From: Clostridium guangxiense
GTDB taxonomy: Bacteria > Bacillota > Clostridia > Clostridiales > Clostridiaceae
Assembly: GCF_021043395.1 (NCBI RefSeq)
Contig: NZ_JAJNKE010000037.1
Coordinates: 1 to 43,303 of the forward strand
DNA length: 43,303 bases
Direction of reading: 5' to 3'
In this document: positions 22,721 to 31,773 of the stretch, in pieces
Position numbering within the stretch: position 1 is the stretch's first letter
Layout of the letters: each line of letters starts with the position of its first letter
Notes under the pieces: model-generated
Seen by the model: only the letters and a program-made list of their open reading frames with translations
The model's database searches: none
Told to the model about the DNA's origin: nothing
Position numbers and translations under genes: made by a program

Positions 22721-23887
22721 TTATTTAAGGAAATCAATAGCAACCTGCGCATGACATGCAGCTCCTTTTATAAGACTGTCTTCATCTATCATAAAATTAT
22801 TTGAGTGATGAGGATGGCAGCAACCTTTTTTCTGATTTCCTGCTCCAAGAAACATGTACATACCAGGAACTTTCTTAAGGTACATTCCAAAATCATCAGA
22901 AGACATTCTTTGTGGAATTTTTACTACATTTTCATCTCCCATAACCTTTTTTACAGATTCCCTTACAAATTCAACTGCATTCTTATGGTTAGTAACTGCA
23001 TCACACCCAACTTTATACATAAAATCATATTCGCAATCATATGCCTCACAAGTGCTTTTAATTATTTTTTCCATCCATGTTGGAAGCATATCATGGGATT
23101 CTTGTGTAAACGCTCTGTTGCTGCCTGTAATTTTAACCTTACCTGGAATTACATTTGATCTTTCACCGCCATTTATTGTTCCAACATTAATTCCTATGGG
23201 ATTTCTAGCATCATTAACCCTGCTTACAATGGTTTGAAGTCCACTTATTACTGCCACAGCACACATTACTGCATCGTGACCATCCCAAGGAGTTGATCCA
23301 TGACAAGACTTACCTTTTATAGTAAGTTCCCATGCATCCACTGCAGACATTACACTTCCTTCCATAACTGCCGCTTTTCCACATTCCAAAAGCGAAAATA
23401 TATGCATTCCATAAATCATGTCTACCTTAGGGTTTTCAAGCACTCCATTTTCAATCATTGTTGTCGACCCTCCACTTGCTTCTTCTGCTGGCTGAAAAAT
23501 AAATTTAACATTTCCATCAATTTCATCTTTCATATTCGTTAATATCTTAGCTGCCCCAAGAAGCATAGCCATATGTGCATCATGCCCACATGCATGCATA
23601 AACCCTAGATTTTTAGATTTAAATGAAAGATTAGTTTCTTCCGCAACCGAAAGCGCATCCATATCTGCACGAAGAGCTATTGTTTTTCCAGGATTTTTTC
23701 CTTTGAGAATCCCCGAAATTCCTGTCTTTCCAATTGAACTTACTTCTATTCCGAGCTCTATCAACTTCTCTTTAACAATTTTACATGTTCGTATTTCCTT
23801 AAATGATGGTTCTGGATTCATATGAAAATCTCTTCTTATTTCAACTATCCATTTTTCAATCTTTTTTGCTTCATCTAATGTGTTCAT
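22721..23887 (-). CDS. M20-family amidohydrolase (N-acyl-amino-acid/hippurate type)
   Basis: 388 residues. Metal-binding and catalytic motifs of the M20D group are intact: TIALRADMDAL, FMHACGHDAHMAMLLG, FIFQPAEEASGG with the catalytic Glu pair, and IYGMHIF. It would remove an acyl group from an N-acyl amino acid, or cleave a dipeptide, in the cytoplasm with two divalent metal ions. It lies between two peptide-type binding-protein genes, so it may process what they help import; that is inference. No signal peptide. No clear terminator follows it, and a long palindromic repeat lies upstream (23956-24149), so it probably has its own promoter in 23888-23955. Confidence 0.88.
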   Translation of the reverse strand: MNTLDEAKKIEKWIVEIRRDFHMNPEPSFKEIRTCKIVKEKLIELGIEVSSIGKTGISGILKGKNPGKTIALRADMDALSVAEETNLSFKSKNLGFMHACGHDAHMAMLLGAAKILTNMKDEIDGNVKFIFQPAEEASGGSTTMIENGVLENPKVDMIYGMHIFSLLECGKAAVMEGSVMSAVDAWELTIKGKSCHGSTPWDGHDAVMCAVAVISGLQTIVSRVNDARNPIGINVGTINGGERSNVIPGKVKITGSNRAFTQESHDMLPTWMEKIIKSTCEAYDCEYDFMYKVGCDAVTNHKNAVEFVRESVKKVMGDENVVKIPQRMSSDDFGMYLKKVPGMYMFLGAGNQKKGCCHPHHSNNFMIDEDSLIKGAACHAQVAIDFLK

Positions 23888-23955
23888 ATAAATATATCTC
23901 CTTATTTAACAATTAATTAAAATTATGTATAGCAATTTTTCTCTTATCTTATCCG

Positions 23956-24149
23956 TTGAAGCAAATTAACAGTATTGAAGGAACATTTAAATAAAATCTT
24001 AGAAACCTCAGGATAATATCTTTAAAAGGCTTTGGAATTCTAATCTAGCTAAACGATAGTGAGTTATTGAAACTTCTTAGAATTTTAAAGATATCACCCT
24101 TAGATTTATTGATTTTATTTAATACTCCAAAATACTGTTACTTTGAAAC
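23956..24149. repeat. Complete long palindromic repeat overlapping a stop codon
   Basis: 194 bp. Left arm GAAGCAAATTAACAGTATTG, then GGAACATTTAAATAAAATCT. The right arm is the inverted TTTATTTAATACTCC and AATACTGTTACTTTG. The inner stem (GATAATATCTTTAAAA and its complement) is different in sequence from the other copies but still pairs, and the loop ends AGTGAGTTATTGAAA. The right arm contains the TAA stop of the lipoprotein gene that ends at 24138. Confidence 0.85.
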
Positions 24150-25766
24150 ATCCCATTTTTCAATATCTACATACATTCCTATTCCTTTTGGAGAGCCATA
24201 TGTTACTCTCTTGTTAACAGCTCCTACGCCAAGAGGTGCATAAACACCTGGACTTGGTGAATCAGTAGAATATATTTCTTGAACTTTATTATAAATTTCA
24301 GTACGTTTTGTTTTATCTACAGTTGTCTTTCCTTGTTGAAGGAGAGCATCTAATTCTGGATTGCTATATCCACTTAGGTCTAAAGCCTGACCAGTACCTA
24401 TATATGCTGAAATATCAGGATTAACTGGATCTGATGTAAGTCCAACTATATATAAATCAAATTGATGTTTCTTACCAAGCGCTAAACTTGTAACAAAGTC
24501 ATATTTTTGAATCTGAACCTTTATTCCGACATCTTGAAGGTTTTGAGCTATAACGTTAGCTGCTTGCTCACGAGCTGTGTTTCCAACAGGAACATTAAAT
24601 TTTAATACTTTGCTTGAATCCCAATTTGCTTCTTTTAACAAAGCCTTTGCCTTCGCTGGATCATAGCTTGCATAATCGATATCCTTGTCAAAGAACTGGC
24701 TTGATGGTGCGTATGCTCCAATAAACTCTTCTCCTGCTCCTTTTAGCAAGTTCTTTATTATCTGTTTCCTGTTTATTGCGTAAGAAATGGCTCTTCTTAC
24801 TTTTGCATCAGGTATACTCTTTACATTTATCTGTAATGTTTGAACACCACTTGACACCTTATCTATTTCAACCTTAATATTTTTCATTGCTTTAACCTTA
24901 TCAACATCATCGTTAGGAATTAAACCTATTTGAGGATCATTCATATCAATTTCGCCGCTTTGAAGCTGTACAGTTATTTCAGTTCCTTGCATTATTTTGA
25001 AATTAAGCTGAGTAAGTTTAGGTGCTCCTCTAAAGTAATCTTTGTTTGCTGCCATTTGAACATATTGATCTTTCTTATATGTAACAAGTTTAAATGGTCC
25101 ATCTGTTACAGTAGGATTCTGGAAGAAGGATGCTTTGAATACTTGATCAACTGGTACATCTTTAAGTATATGTTTGGGAACAGTTTTTAAATATTGTCCA
25201 ACTAAATCTTCAAATACTGTCTTATCAACGTGATCTTTTGTAATAATCTGTATTGTATGGTCGTCCACTTTTTTTGCTCCGTCAAAGTTATCTGTACCAT
25301 TTGTATTTTTTCCTGCATCATTTAATCCTGCTAGTATATTAAATTTAGATGCAATAGTAGATGATACTTTAGGATTTGTTATAAGTGCTAGTGTAAACAT
25401 GGTGTCATCTGCTGTTACTGGCTTTCCGTCTGTCCATTTCGCCTTCTTATTCAATTTTACAGTAAAAGTCTTGTTATCAGTCGTTTCAATAGAATCTGCA
25501 AGTGATGATACAAATTTAAAGCTGCTGTCAAGCTCTACAAGAGGTTTAAATAGAATTTGTGTCATGTCATTCTGTGCTACGTCAGAAGAATCAATGGCAT
25601 TAAATCCACTTGGAGCATTCATTATGCCAACGTTTATTATTTTTTTTGCTGAACTAGTAGTTTTTTTACTTTCACTACTTCCTCCGCTGCTTCCACATGC
25701 TGATAATCCAATAGTAGCTGTGCAAGTTATTGCAATTACCAGCGTTTTTAAAATTCTTGATTTCAT
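24138..25766 (-). CDS. Oligopeptide-type ABC substrate-binding lipoprotein (paralogue 3)
   Basis: 542 residues. Lipobox LSAC (C24), then a Ser/Lys linker (GGSSESKKTTSSAKK). Nearly identical over most of its length to paralogue 2, with differences at residues about 275-300 (MKNIKVEIDKVSSGVQTL) and in the C-terminal third, where it is closer to paralogue 1 (VTYGSPKGIGMYVDIEKWDVSK). That mosaic suggests gene conversion. The start has GGGGGGGC seven bases before ATG. Its stop codon lies within the repeat arm at the 3' side. Orphan binding protein, ligand unknown. Confidence 0.9.
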   Translation of the reverse strand: MKSRILKTLVIAITCTATIGLSACGSSGGSSESKKTTSSAKKIINVGIMNAPSGFNAIDSSDVAQNDMTQILFKPLVELDSSFKFVSSLADSIETTDNKTFTVKLNKKAKWTDGKPVTADDTMFTLALITNPKVSSTIASKFNILAGLNDAGKNTNGTDNFDGAKKVDDHTIQIITKDHVDKTVFEDLVGQYLKTVPKHILKDVPVDQVFKASFFQNPTVTDGPFKLVTYKKDQYVQMAANKDYFRGAPKLTQLNFKIMQGTEITVQLQSGEIDMNDPQIGLIPNDDVDKVKAMKNIKVEIDKVSSGVQTLQINVKSIPDAKVRRAISYAINRKQIIKNLLKGAGEEFIGAYAPSSQFFDKDIDYASYDPAKAKALLKEANWDSSKVLKFNVPVGNTAREQAANVIAQNLQDVGIKVQIQKYDFVTSLALGKKHQFDLYIVGLTSDPVNPDISAYIGTGQALDLSGYSNPELDALLQQGKTTVDKTKRTEIYNKVQEIYSTDSPSPGVYAPLGVGAVNKRVTYGSPKGIGMYVDIEKWDVSK

Positions 25767-25873
25767 TATTAGCCCCCCCTATTTTTTTAAGATATTTTTA
25801 AATGCACAGAGCCCCAAGTGCACAAAAATAAATTTTATATTTTTTTAATCTATTTCGTTAATATTTTATAATA

Positions 25874-25902
25874 ATATTACTTTATAAAAATAATATTGTC
25901 AA
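25874..25902 (-). promoter_or_regulatory. Promoter of lipoprotein paralogue 3
   Basis: Minus strand TTGACA (25897-25902) with TAATAT 17 bp away (25874-25879). This leaves a leader of about 100 nt holding a small hairpin TGCAC/GTGCA (25803-25823). Confidence 0.6.
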
Positions 25903-25965
25903 TATATTTTGTATTTTATTGATAAATTTATTTTTTATTATGGTTGATATTCATAAATTTGCATT

Positions 25966-26202
25966 ATTGCGAAGCAAAAACACACTCCTATGTAAAATAA
26001 ATACATAACTTTCACCATTAAAATTAACATTATGAAATGGTAGCCTACAATAAATCTTGATAAAAAAATCGTAAAATATTTAGATATTTCAAGCTGTCTG
26101 AGCATTCAGCTAGTTATTGAAATATCTTAAAATTTTACGATTTTTTCACCTTAGATTTATGGATTACTTTTTAATGTTACAAGACACTGTTACTTCGCAA
26201 TG
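25966..26202. repeat. Long palindromic repeat with a rearranged left arm
   Basis: The core 26050-26160 is a near-perfect palindrome: ATAAATCTTGATAAAAAAAT and GTAAAATATTTAGATATTTC pair with the right half, around the loop GCTGTCTGAGCATTCAGCTAG. The right arm continues TTTTTAATGTTACAAG and ACTGTTACTTCGCAA. On the left the arm motif ATTGCGAAGCAA is displaced to 25966 by about 70 bp of unrelated DNA, so something was inserted or the arm decayed. It sits four bases before the stop codon of the gene at 26206. Confidence 0.8.
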
Positions 26203-26205
26203 TTT

Positions 26206-28458
26206 TTATTTAACTACTCCTTTCAAATCATACAATTGTTCACTGCTTGAACCACCCATTCCCTGCATACGTCCACTACTGCTATTTGAAGTTGAATTAC
26301 TCCATTCACTTGAGCTTACAACTTTACCATTTTTCTGAACCCACTGCATTATTTCGTTATTGCTGCTGCCTCCCATGCCTCCACTTAATACATATCTTAC
26401 TTCACCTTTTTTTACTAGTTCTTTAAACTGAGCTAAAGTTATTGTTTTATCGCTACCAGAGAAACCTCCAAGGGTCATTACCTTTAAGTTATTATTTATT
26501 ATGAGACTGTCAGCACTTTGAGAAGATGAAACTACAAGCGCATATTTCTCATCAGTAATATTCTTTTTAAGGAAAGTTACTAACTTTGAATTACTACTGC
26601 TATTTCCTTCTTTTCCTTGACCCATGCCTCCCATTTGTTTATTACCACCGTTACTGCTGCTAGTATTCATCAACAATTCTAATCCTGCAGCTGGCATATT
26701 GTTTGATACCGCATATTTTAAAGTTGCTGCTGAGCCCATAAATGGTATAATGAGAATTCCTATAAATGCAAGAGCTGCGGCTCCTTTTTTCAATTGTATG
26801 CTTTGATTTTTAATAAGCCTTAATACACAAAGCCCTATTGAAAATACAAAGGTTAAAACAATTGAAGCTTCTGCAATAACTTTTACTGTAGTTGAAAGAC
26901 TGCTTGTAAAATATGATAATTCAAGCGCTTGAGCTGCACTATTTATCATAAGAGCAGCAGGTAAAATCCAGCGCTTCCATCCAACTTCATTATAAAGCTT
27001 CCACATAGAACAAATACCTATACCTGTTAAAGCTGCTGCTGGTGCTGCCATCATAGTCAAGTAATAATTATGAAACAAACCCTTTGTGAAGCTGAAGTAT
27101 ATAAATTCAGGAAATAACCACATAAACCACATTACTATAGATGCTTTTTTACTATTATCAAGTTTAATTTTTAATTTTTCCTTAAATGCTGCTACTATAA
27201 ATCCTATAAATGCTATAGGTAAAAACCACATTATTTGATCAGACAATATATTTTTAGAAAATAATCTTTGAAGTCCTGCAGTTGTTTGACCTCCAAACGT
27301 ACCTGTAAGTCCTGATGAACCTCCGAATCCACCGCCACCACCGTTTTGACTTCCATTACGTGCACCACTTGGCATTTCACCATTAAAGCCTTGAGGCGCT
27401 CCATTCATTCCTTTACTGCTGCTTCCTGATGCAGACTTGGACGAACTTGAACTACTCTGATTACCTGACATCTGACCTTGATTTCCGTTTGGTCCTTGAC
27501 CTGGCTGCCCACTTGGCGATTGACCTTGTGTTCCACTTGATGCTCCACTCGCTTGACCATTTGATAATTGCCCTTGTTTTCCATTAAATTTACCACCAGA
27601 CATCCCGCTTGATCTTTCACCTCGTGCACTATTTGGCATTCCACCGCCACCGCCCATTCCAGAAGCGCTGCTGCTCAATCTTTCTACTCCATTATGCCCA
27701 ATTATTAACTCTATCTCACTATTATTAGTACTACTTCCTACGTATGGTCTGCTTGAAGCTGGTACTAAGTCTACAACTGTTGCCCAAGAAAATGAAACTA
27801 AAACCAAAACTAAAGTTCCTATAAACAAATGTACTATTCTTTTCTTAAATGAAACTGTGCTGCATAAAAGATAAACTATATATATTGCTGGAATCACCAT
27901 ATAAGCTTCAAGCATTTTTATGTTAAAACCAACACCAACCAAAGCTAGACTTATTATTATATATTTCATTTTTCCTTTTTCAGCTGCTATAGAAAGTGCC
28001 CAGCATGCAAATAATAATGTCATAACTAACGTATTGTCTATTGTATTGTTTCTGCTTACTGCAACGAAAACAGGTGTTATTGAAAGGCATAGAGCTGAAA
28101 TTAATGCTGCTGGACTTCCAAAGGATCTCTTTACAATTCTATATAAAACCCAAACTGAAACTACTCCTGCAACAGCTTGTGGAAGCAATATACTCCAGCC
28201 ACTAAAACCAAAGATCTTAGCCGAAATTGCCTGAAGCCAAAAGCCTAAAGGAGGTTTATCTATGGTTACATATCCTGTTGGATCAAAAGCTACAAAGAAG
28301 AAGTTCTTTAAGCTCATGGTCATGCTTTTTACACCTGCTGCATAGTATGAATTTCCGTATCCCTCTATTCCTATATTTACAAAATTAAGTACTGCTGACA
28401 ATATTAAAATCAAGGTTATTGCAATTCTTTCCTTGGTAAATTTTATTTTTTCAATCAA
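26206..28458 (-). CDS. GT39-like membrane glycosyltransferase (YkcB-like) with low-complexity loop
   Basis: 750 residues. The N-terminal half has many membrane helices and the polyprenyl-phosphate glycosyltransferase hallmark DPTGYVTIDKPPLGFWLQAI in the first outer loop, with RNNTIDNTLV and KMLEAYMVIPA later. Residues about 262-385 are a Gly/Ser/Gln/Asn/Met-rich outer loop with no fixed fold. The C-terminal 200 residues form a small extracytoplasmic domain (EKYALVVSSSQSADSLIINN) with two more Gly/Ser/Met-rich patches. It should transfer a sugar from a lipid carrier to an envelope acceptor. The start is TTG at 28458, six bases after GGAGGCG and overlapping the upstream gene by 8 bp. It is last in a four-gene operon. 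Confidence 0.85.
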   Translation of the reverse strand: MIEKIKFTKERIAITLILILSAVLNFVNIGIEGYGNSYYAAGVKSMTMSLKNFFFVAFDPTGYVTIDKPPLGFWLQAISAKIFGFSGWSILLPQAVAGVVSVWVLYRIVKRSFGSPAALISALCLSITPVFVAVSRNNTIDNTLVMTLLFACWALSIAAEKGKMKYIIISLALVGVGFNIKMLEAYMVIPAIYIVYLLCSTVSFKKRIVHLFIGTLVLVLVSFSWATVVDLVPASSRPYVGSSTNNSEIELIIGHNGVERLSSSASGMGGGGGMPNSARGERSSGMSGGKFNGKQGQLSNGQASGASSGTQGQSPSGQPGQGPNGNQGQMSGNQSSSSSSKSASGSSSKGMNGAPQGFNGEMPSGARNGSQNGGGGGFGGSSGLTGTFGGQTTAGLQRLFSKNILSDQIMWFLPIAFIGFIVAAFKEKLKIKLDNSKKASIVMWFMWLFPEFIYFSFTKGLFHNYYLTMMAAPAAALTGIGICSMWKLYNEVGWKRWILPAALMINSAAQALELSYFTSSLSTTVKVIAEASIVLTFVFSIGLCVLRLIKNQSIQLKKGAAALAFIGILIIPFMGSAATLKYAVSNNMPAAGLELLMNTSSSNGGNKQMGGMGQGKEGNSSSNSKLVTFLKKNITDEKYALVVSSSQSADSLIINNNLKVMTLGGFSGSDKTITLAQFKELVKKGEVRYVLSGGMGGSSNNEIMQWVQKNGKVVSSSEWSNSTSNSSSGRMQGMGGSSSEQLYDLKGVVK

Positions 28459-30148
28459 CTTTGACGCCTCCTCTATTTCTCGAAATGTTTACTAATATTT
28501 TGACACAATATACAAATAATAAAATATTTAATGCAGATGTAACTGCTAAAACTGGTGTGTATCCTGTGGAGTTAGAACGACCTATCCCCTGCATTAAAAC
28601 ATAATACGTATTTGAGAAAATTGTAATGTTAAAGCCTATTATAAGTGTTAATATTCTCTTATCCTTAAGATATATATAAGCTAAAATTGATAATGCAGCG
28701 GCTGGAAATAAATATCTTTCGTGCATGCTACTAGCAAATGTAAATACACCTGAAATTTCAAGCATTGCAACTGCTGGAGCTAACTCTTTACTATTTCCTT
28801 TGAGATAAATAACAAAGGCTAATATTGTTATTAATACGATAGCCGCCATGCCTAGATTATGATAACTTATTCCAAGTATTGTTCCAGTATCTTTCACATA
28901 ATTTTTTCCTATTAAACTAAAGAAATTAAAACCATTAACTGATGCATATGGATACTCTCCCACGGTACTAGAGTATAACTTAAATATCCATGTAAATCCA
29001 TTAGTAATCACAAATGGAAGTGCTATCAATACTGCCGTACATAAACTAATGAAAGCTGCCTTTACAAATTCCTTTACACTTTTAAGTCTCACGAGTTCAA
29101 ATAATAATATTGGGAAAAAGATTATTCCCTGAGGCTTCATAAGGACCGCTGCTGTAAAGAATACCGATGCAATTCCTACCTTTCCTTCTGAGAGCATAAA
29201 AACTGCTAGAACAAGAAGCAATGTAAAGAAGGAATCTACTTGACCCCAAACGCTTGAATTAACCAAAACAGCTGGGTTAAATAAGTAAAATGCTGCAAGT
29301 ATAATACTCATAGCTCTAGATAAACGCTTATTTGCTAACTTATATATAATGAGCGATGTTAAAATATCAGCAAATATTGAAGGTAACTTTAAAAACAGAT
29401 TAAAATATGAACTAAAAACCGATGTACCACCTATCTTACCTATAATTGCCAGTACATACATATACAATGGTGGATAATCTGCATTTCTTGCACTTGAATA
29501 CACCTTTGTCAAATCATTAGCAGCCGATACTGCCCAGCTTTTAAAGAGATTTAAATCTGATGAGTATTCTGGTAACAATACTGCTATAAATAATCTTAAA
29601 AACAATGCTATCAAAACTAAAACTGGAACCAAAAATTTAGTGCTAACTTCAAAGTCCTTTATTTGATTACGAATTACCATGACAAATAATGAAATAGCAG
29701 AAACTATAAATATGATTGAATATATAATGACTTCTACAGAGTAGCTATTAGATTGTGAATTTCCACCTCTTCTCATATTTGAAGGCATCCTATTTCCACT
29801 TTGATTTCCTCCAAAATTAGGTGTCCTTTGTTTATTACCATTCCAATTTGAGGGCGCCTTAGTGGACTGTGTACTTGAACTACTGCTCTTTCCATTAGGC
29901 ATGCTAGATGAATTTCCATTTGACATCTGTTTTTGTGAATTATTACTTTGCCCTTGCGACATTCCACCATTAAAGTTTTTATTTTGCCCTGAGCTATTTG
30001 GCATCATTCCTTGAAAACCAACTCTTGACTGATTAGACGATGAACTGCCTTTTAGCTTATATATTTCATACCCACTTGAAAACATTAATAACACAAGGAC
30101 AAGTATTAAACTTGCTTTAATTAGTATACTTCTTTTATAGTTATTCAT
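28451..30148 (-). CDS. Membrane mannosyl/glycosyltransferase (GT39/GT87-like) with low-complexity loop
   Basis: 565 residues from the ATG at 30148, which has AAGGAGAGG in front; the frame continues to 30274, but only inside the GtrA gene. After one N-terminal helix, residues about 35-130 are a Ser/Asn/Gly/Gln/Met-rich outside segment like the one in the next gene. The remainder has about ten helices with family signatures: SARNADYPPLYMYVLA, NSSVWGQVDSFFTLLL, LMKPQGIIFFPILL and SSMHERYLFPAAAL. These are typical of lipid-linked-sugar mannosyltransferases. The acceptor is unknown. It is co-transcribed with GtrA upstream (16 bp) and the GT39-like gene downstream (overlap 8 bp). Confidence 0.82.
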   Translation of the reverse strand: MNNYKRSILIKASLILVLVLLMFSSGYEIYKLKGSSSSNQSRVGFQGMMPNSSGQNKNFNGGMSQGQSNNSQKQMSNGNSSSMPNGKSSSSSTQSTKAPSNWNGNKQRTPNFGGNQSGNRMPSNMRRGGNSQSNSYSVEVIIYSIIFIVSAISLFVMVIRNQIKDFEVSTKFLVPVLVLIALFLRLFIAVLLPEYSSDLNLFKSWAVSAANDLTKVYSSARNADYPPLYMYVLAIIGKIGGTSVFSSYFNLFLKLPSIFADILTSLIIYKLANKRLSRAMSIILAAFYLFNPAVLVNSSVWGQVDSFFTLLLVLAVFMLSEGKVGIASVFFTAAVLMKPQGIIFFPILLFELVRLKSVKEFVKAAFISLCTAVLIALPFVITNGFTWIFKLYSSTVGEYPYASVNGFNFFSLIGKNYVKDTGTILGISYHNLGMAAIVLITILAFVIYLKGNSKELAPAVAMLEISGVFTFASSMHERYLFPAAALSILAYIYLKDKRILTLIIGFNITIFSNTYYVLMQGIGRSNSTGYTPVLAVTSALNILLFVYCVKILVNISRNRGGVKVD

Positions 30149-30164
30149 TTTTCCTCTCCTTACT

Positions 30165-30593
30165 TTATGCCGCCAACTGCTTATTAGCTTTTCCCTTAAA
30201 TATAAACAATTTGTATACCACATAATTAAATACTTGCAGAAACAAGGTGACAATAACCTTTGAAACATATACATTTATATAAAACTTGTTGCTTAAAATA
30301 TTAAGTCCAACAAGGGAAATTCCAAGTGAAATTATGTTGGTAATTACAAACTTTGCAAACTGCACTATAGGATTTACTTTTTCTTTCTTATCATTAAAAG
30401 TCCATAATTTATTAAGCACAAAACTATTGATTACACCCATGCTGTAGCCACCAACTTGACATACAAGTTTATCAATGCCAAATATGCTTAAGAGAAGCGT
30501 AAAAGTGAAAAAATCCACTCCTGTATTAATACATCCCACAATTCCAAACTTTATAATTGACTTATATTTCTTATACAGCTGCTTAATCTTCAT
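30165..30593 (-). CDS. GtrA-family membrane protein
   Basis: 142 residues from the ATG at 30593, chosen because GAAGGAGGG lies seven bases upstream. Four membrane helices with the GtrA signature: FGIVGCINTGVDFFTFTLLL and GVINSFVLNKLWTF, then FVITNIISLGISLVGL. Proteins of this family are thought to help move or present polyprenyl-phosphate-linked sugars across the membrane together with a GT2 enzyme. It overlaps the end of the GT2 gene by 11 bp, so the two are coupled. Confidence 0.9.
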   Translation of the reverse strand: MKIKQLYKKYKSIIKFGIVGCINTGVDFFTFTLLLSIFGIDKLVCQVGGYSMGVINSFVLNKLWTFNDKKEKVNPIVQFAKFVITNIISLGISLVGLNILSNKFYINVYVSKVIVTLFLQVFNYVVYKLFIFKGKANKQLAA

Positions 30594-31533
30594 CTTTGAA
30601 GCCCTCCTTCTCACCTATAATATAAAGAGGTCTTCCTTTAGCTTCATCACTCATACGACTTATATACTCACCCATCACTCCCAACACTACAAATATAATC
30701 CCTATTAAAAAGAAAATCGTTGCAATAGCTAAACTTAATCCTGAAACACTATTGCTTGTGAAAACATCTTTTAATAATTCAAATATAAAGTATAAAAAAC
30801 TAATTGCACTAACTACTCCTCCAATGTATAAAGGAAATTTCAATGGCTTGTATGAAAATGAGGCTATACCATCTGAAGCAAATTTAAGCATTTTTTTAAG
30901 TGGATACTTTGTTTCACCAGCAAATCTTTCATGCCTTACAAACTGAACTCCTGTCTGCTTATATCCAATCCAGCTAACAAGTCCACGTACATACCTGTTA
31001 TGTTCTGGAATTGACTTTAACTTATCGCATACCTTTCTATCTATTAATCTAAAGTCTCCTGTGTCTACAGGGATATCAATATCTGTCATACTTTTTAAAG
31101 TTCTGTAGAAAGCTTTTGCTGTAAATTTTTTAAAGAAGGTTTCTCCCTCTCTTTTAGCCCTCTTTCCATAAACTACATCATAACCTTCCTTCCATTTTTC
31201 AATCATCTTTAATATAACCTCTGGTGGATCCTGAAGGTCAGCATCTATAACAACTACTGCATTTCCACTTGAATAATCCATTCCTGCTGAAATTGCTAAC
31301 TGATGCCCAAAGTTTCTCGAAAAGCTAAGTAATTTTATATTTTTATCCATACTGCAAATGGTTTTTGCTATTTCTACTGTTCCATCTTTACTTCCATCAT
31401 TTACAAAAATTATTTCGTAGGCTTCCTTTGTAGAATCCATAACTTTTTTAAGCCTTTTGTAGGTTTCTCCTATTACAAGTTCTTCATTATAAACCGGAAC
31501 TACTATTGAATACTGAATTTCTGACTTACTCAT
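30583..31533 (-). CDS. GT2 polyprenyl-phosphate glycosyltransferase (GtrB/YkcC/CsbB-like)
   Basis: 316 residues from the ATG at 31533, which is better spaced from GGAGG than the ATG at 31539. GT-A fold motifs: YSIVVPVYNEELVIGET, IIFVNDGSKDGT, VVVIDADLQDPPEVI and FRLIDRKVC. The last 90 residues carry two membrane helices, as in DPM1/GtrB relatives. It would load a sugar from a nucleotide donor onto undecaprenyl phosphate on the cytoplasmic face, feeding the GtrA and the two large membrane transferases. The same GT2 plus GT39 pairing occurs as ykcC-ykcB in Bacillus. It is the first gene of the operon, divergent from a two-component system. Confidence 0.9.
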   Translation of the reverse strand: MSKSEIQYSIVVPVYNEELVIGETYKRLKKVMDSTKEAYEIIFVNDGSKDGTVEIAKTICSMDKNIKLLSFSRNFGHQLAISAGMDYSSGNAVVVIDADLQDPPEVILKMIEKWKEGYDVVYGKRAKREGETFFKKFTAKAFYRTLKSMTDIDIPVDTGDFRLIDRKVCDKLKSIPEHNRYVRGLVSWIGYKQTGVQFVRHERFAGETKYPLKKMLKFASDGIASFSYKPLKFPLYIGGVVSAISFLYFIFELLKDVFTSNSVSGLSLAIATIFFLIGIIFVVLGVMGEYISRMSDEAKGRPLYIIGEKEGFKDED

Positions 31534-31678
31534 TTTCATAACCTCCTATACCTATATTGAACTGGCTATGCCATAATTTATGTCTGCATCTCTTTCATGC
31601 TTTTATTCTATAATAAACGCTCTCTACAAATCTCCGCAGAATTGTGGCAAAATTGAGGTATAATCAGTTTTTAAATGA

Positions 31679-31704
31679 TAGTTTAATTTGTTCATGGTAA
31701 ACTA
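31679..31704. promoter_or_regulatory. Small inverted repeat in the divergent intergenic region
   Basis: TAGTTTA (31679-31685) and TAAACTA (31698-31704) are exact inverted copies separated by 12 bp, between the glycosyltransferase operon and the two-component genes. It could be a site for the response regulator or for another dimeric protein. Evidence is the symmetry alone. Confidence 0.3.
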
Positions 31705-31773
31705 TAACTAGTAGTACAAAACCAGCTGAATTTTTTAATCTACAATTTTTTTGTAGGTTTACAAGTAATAAAA

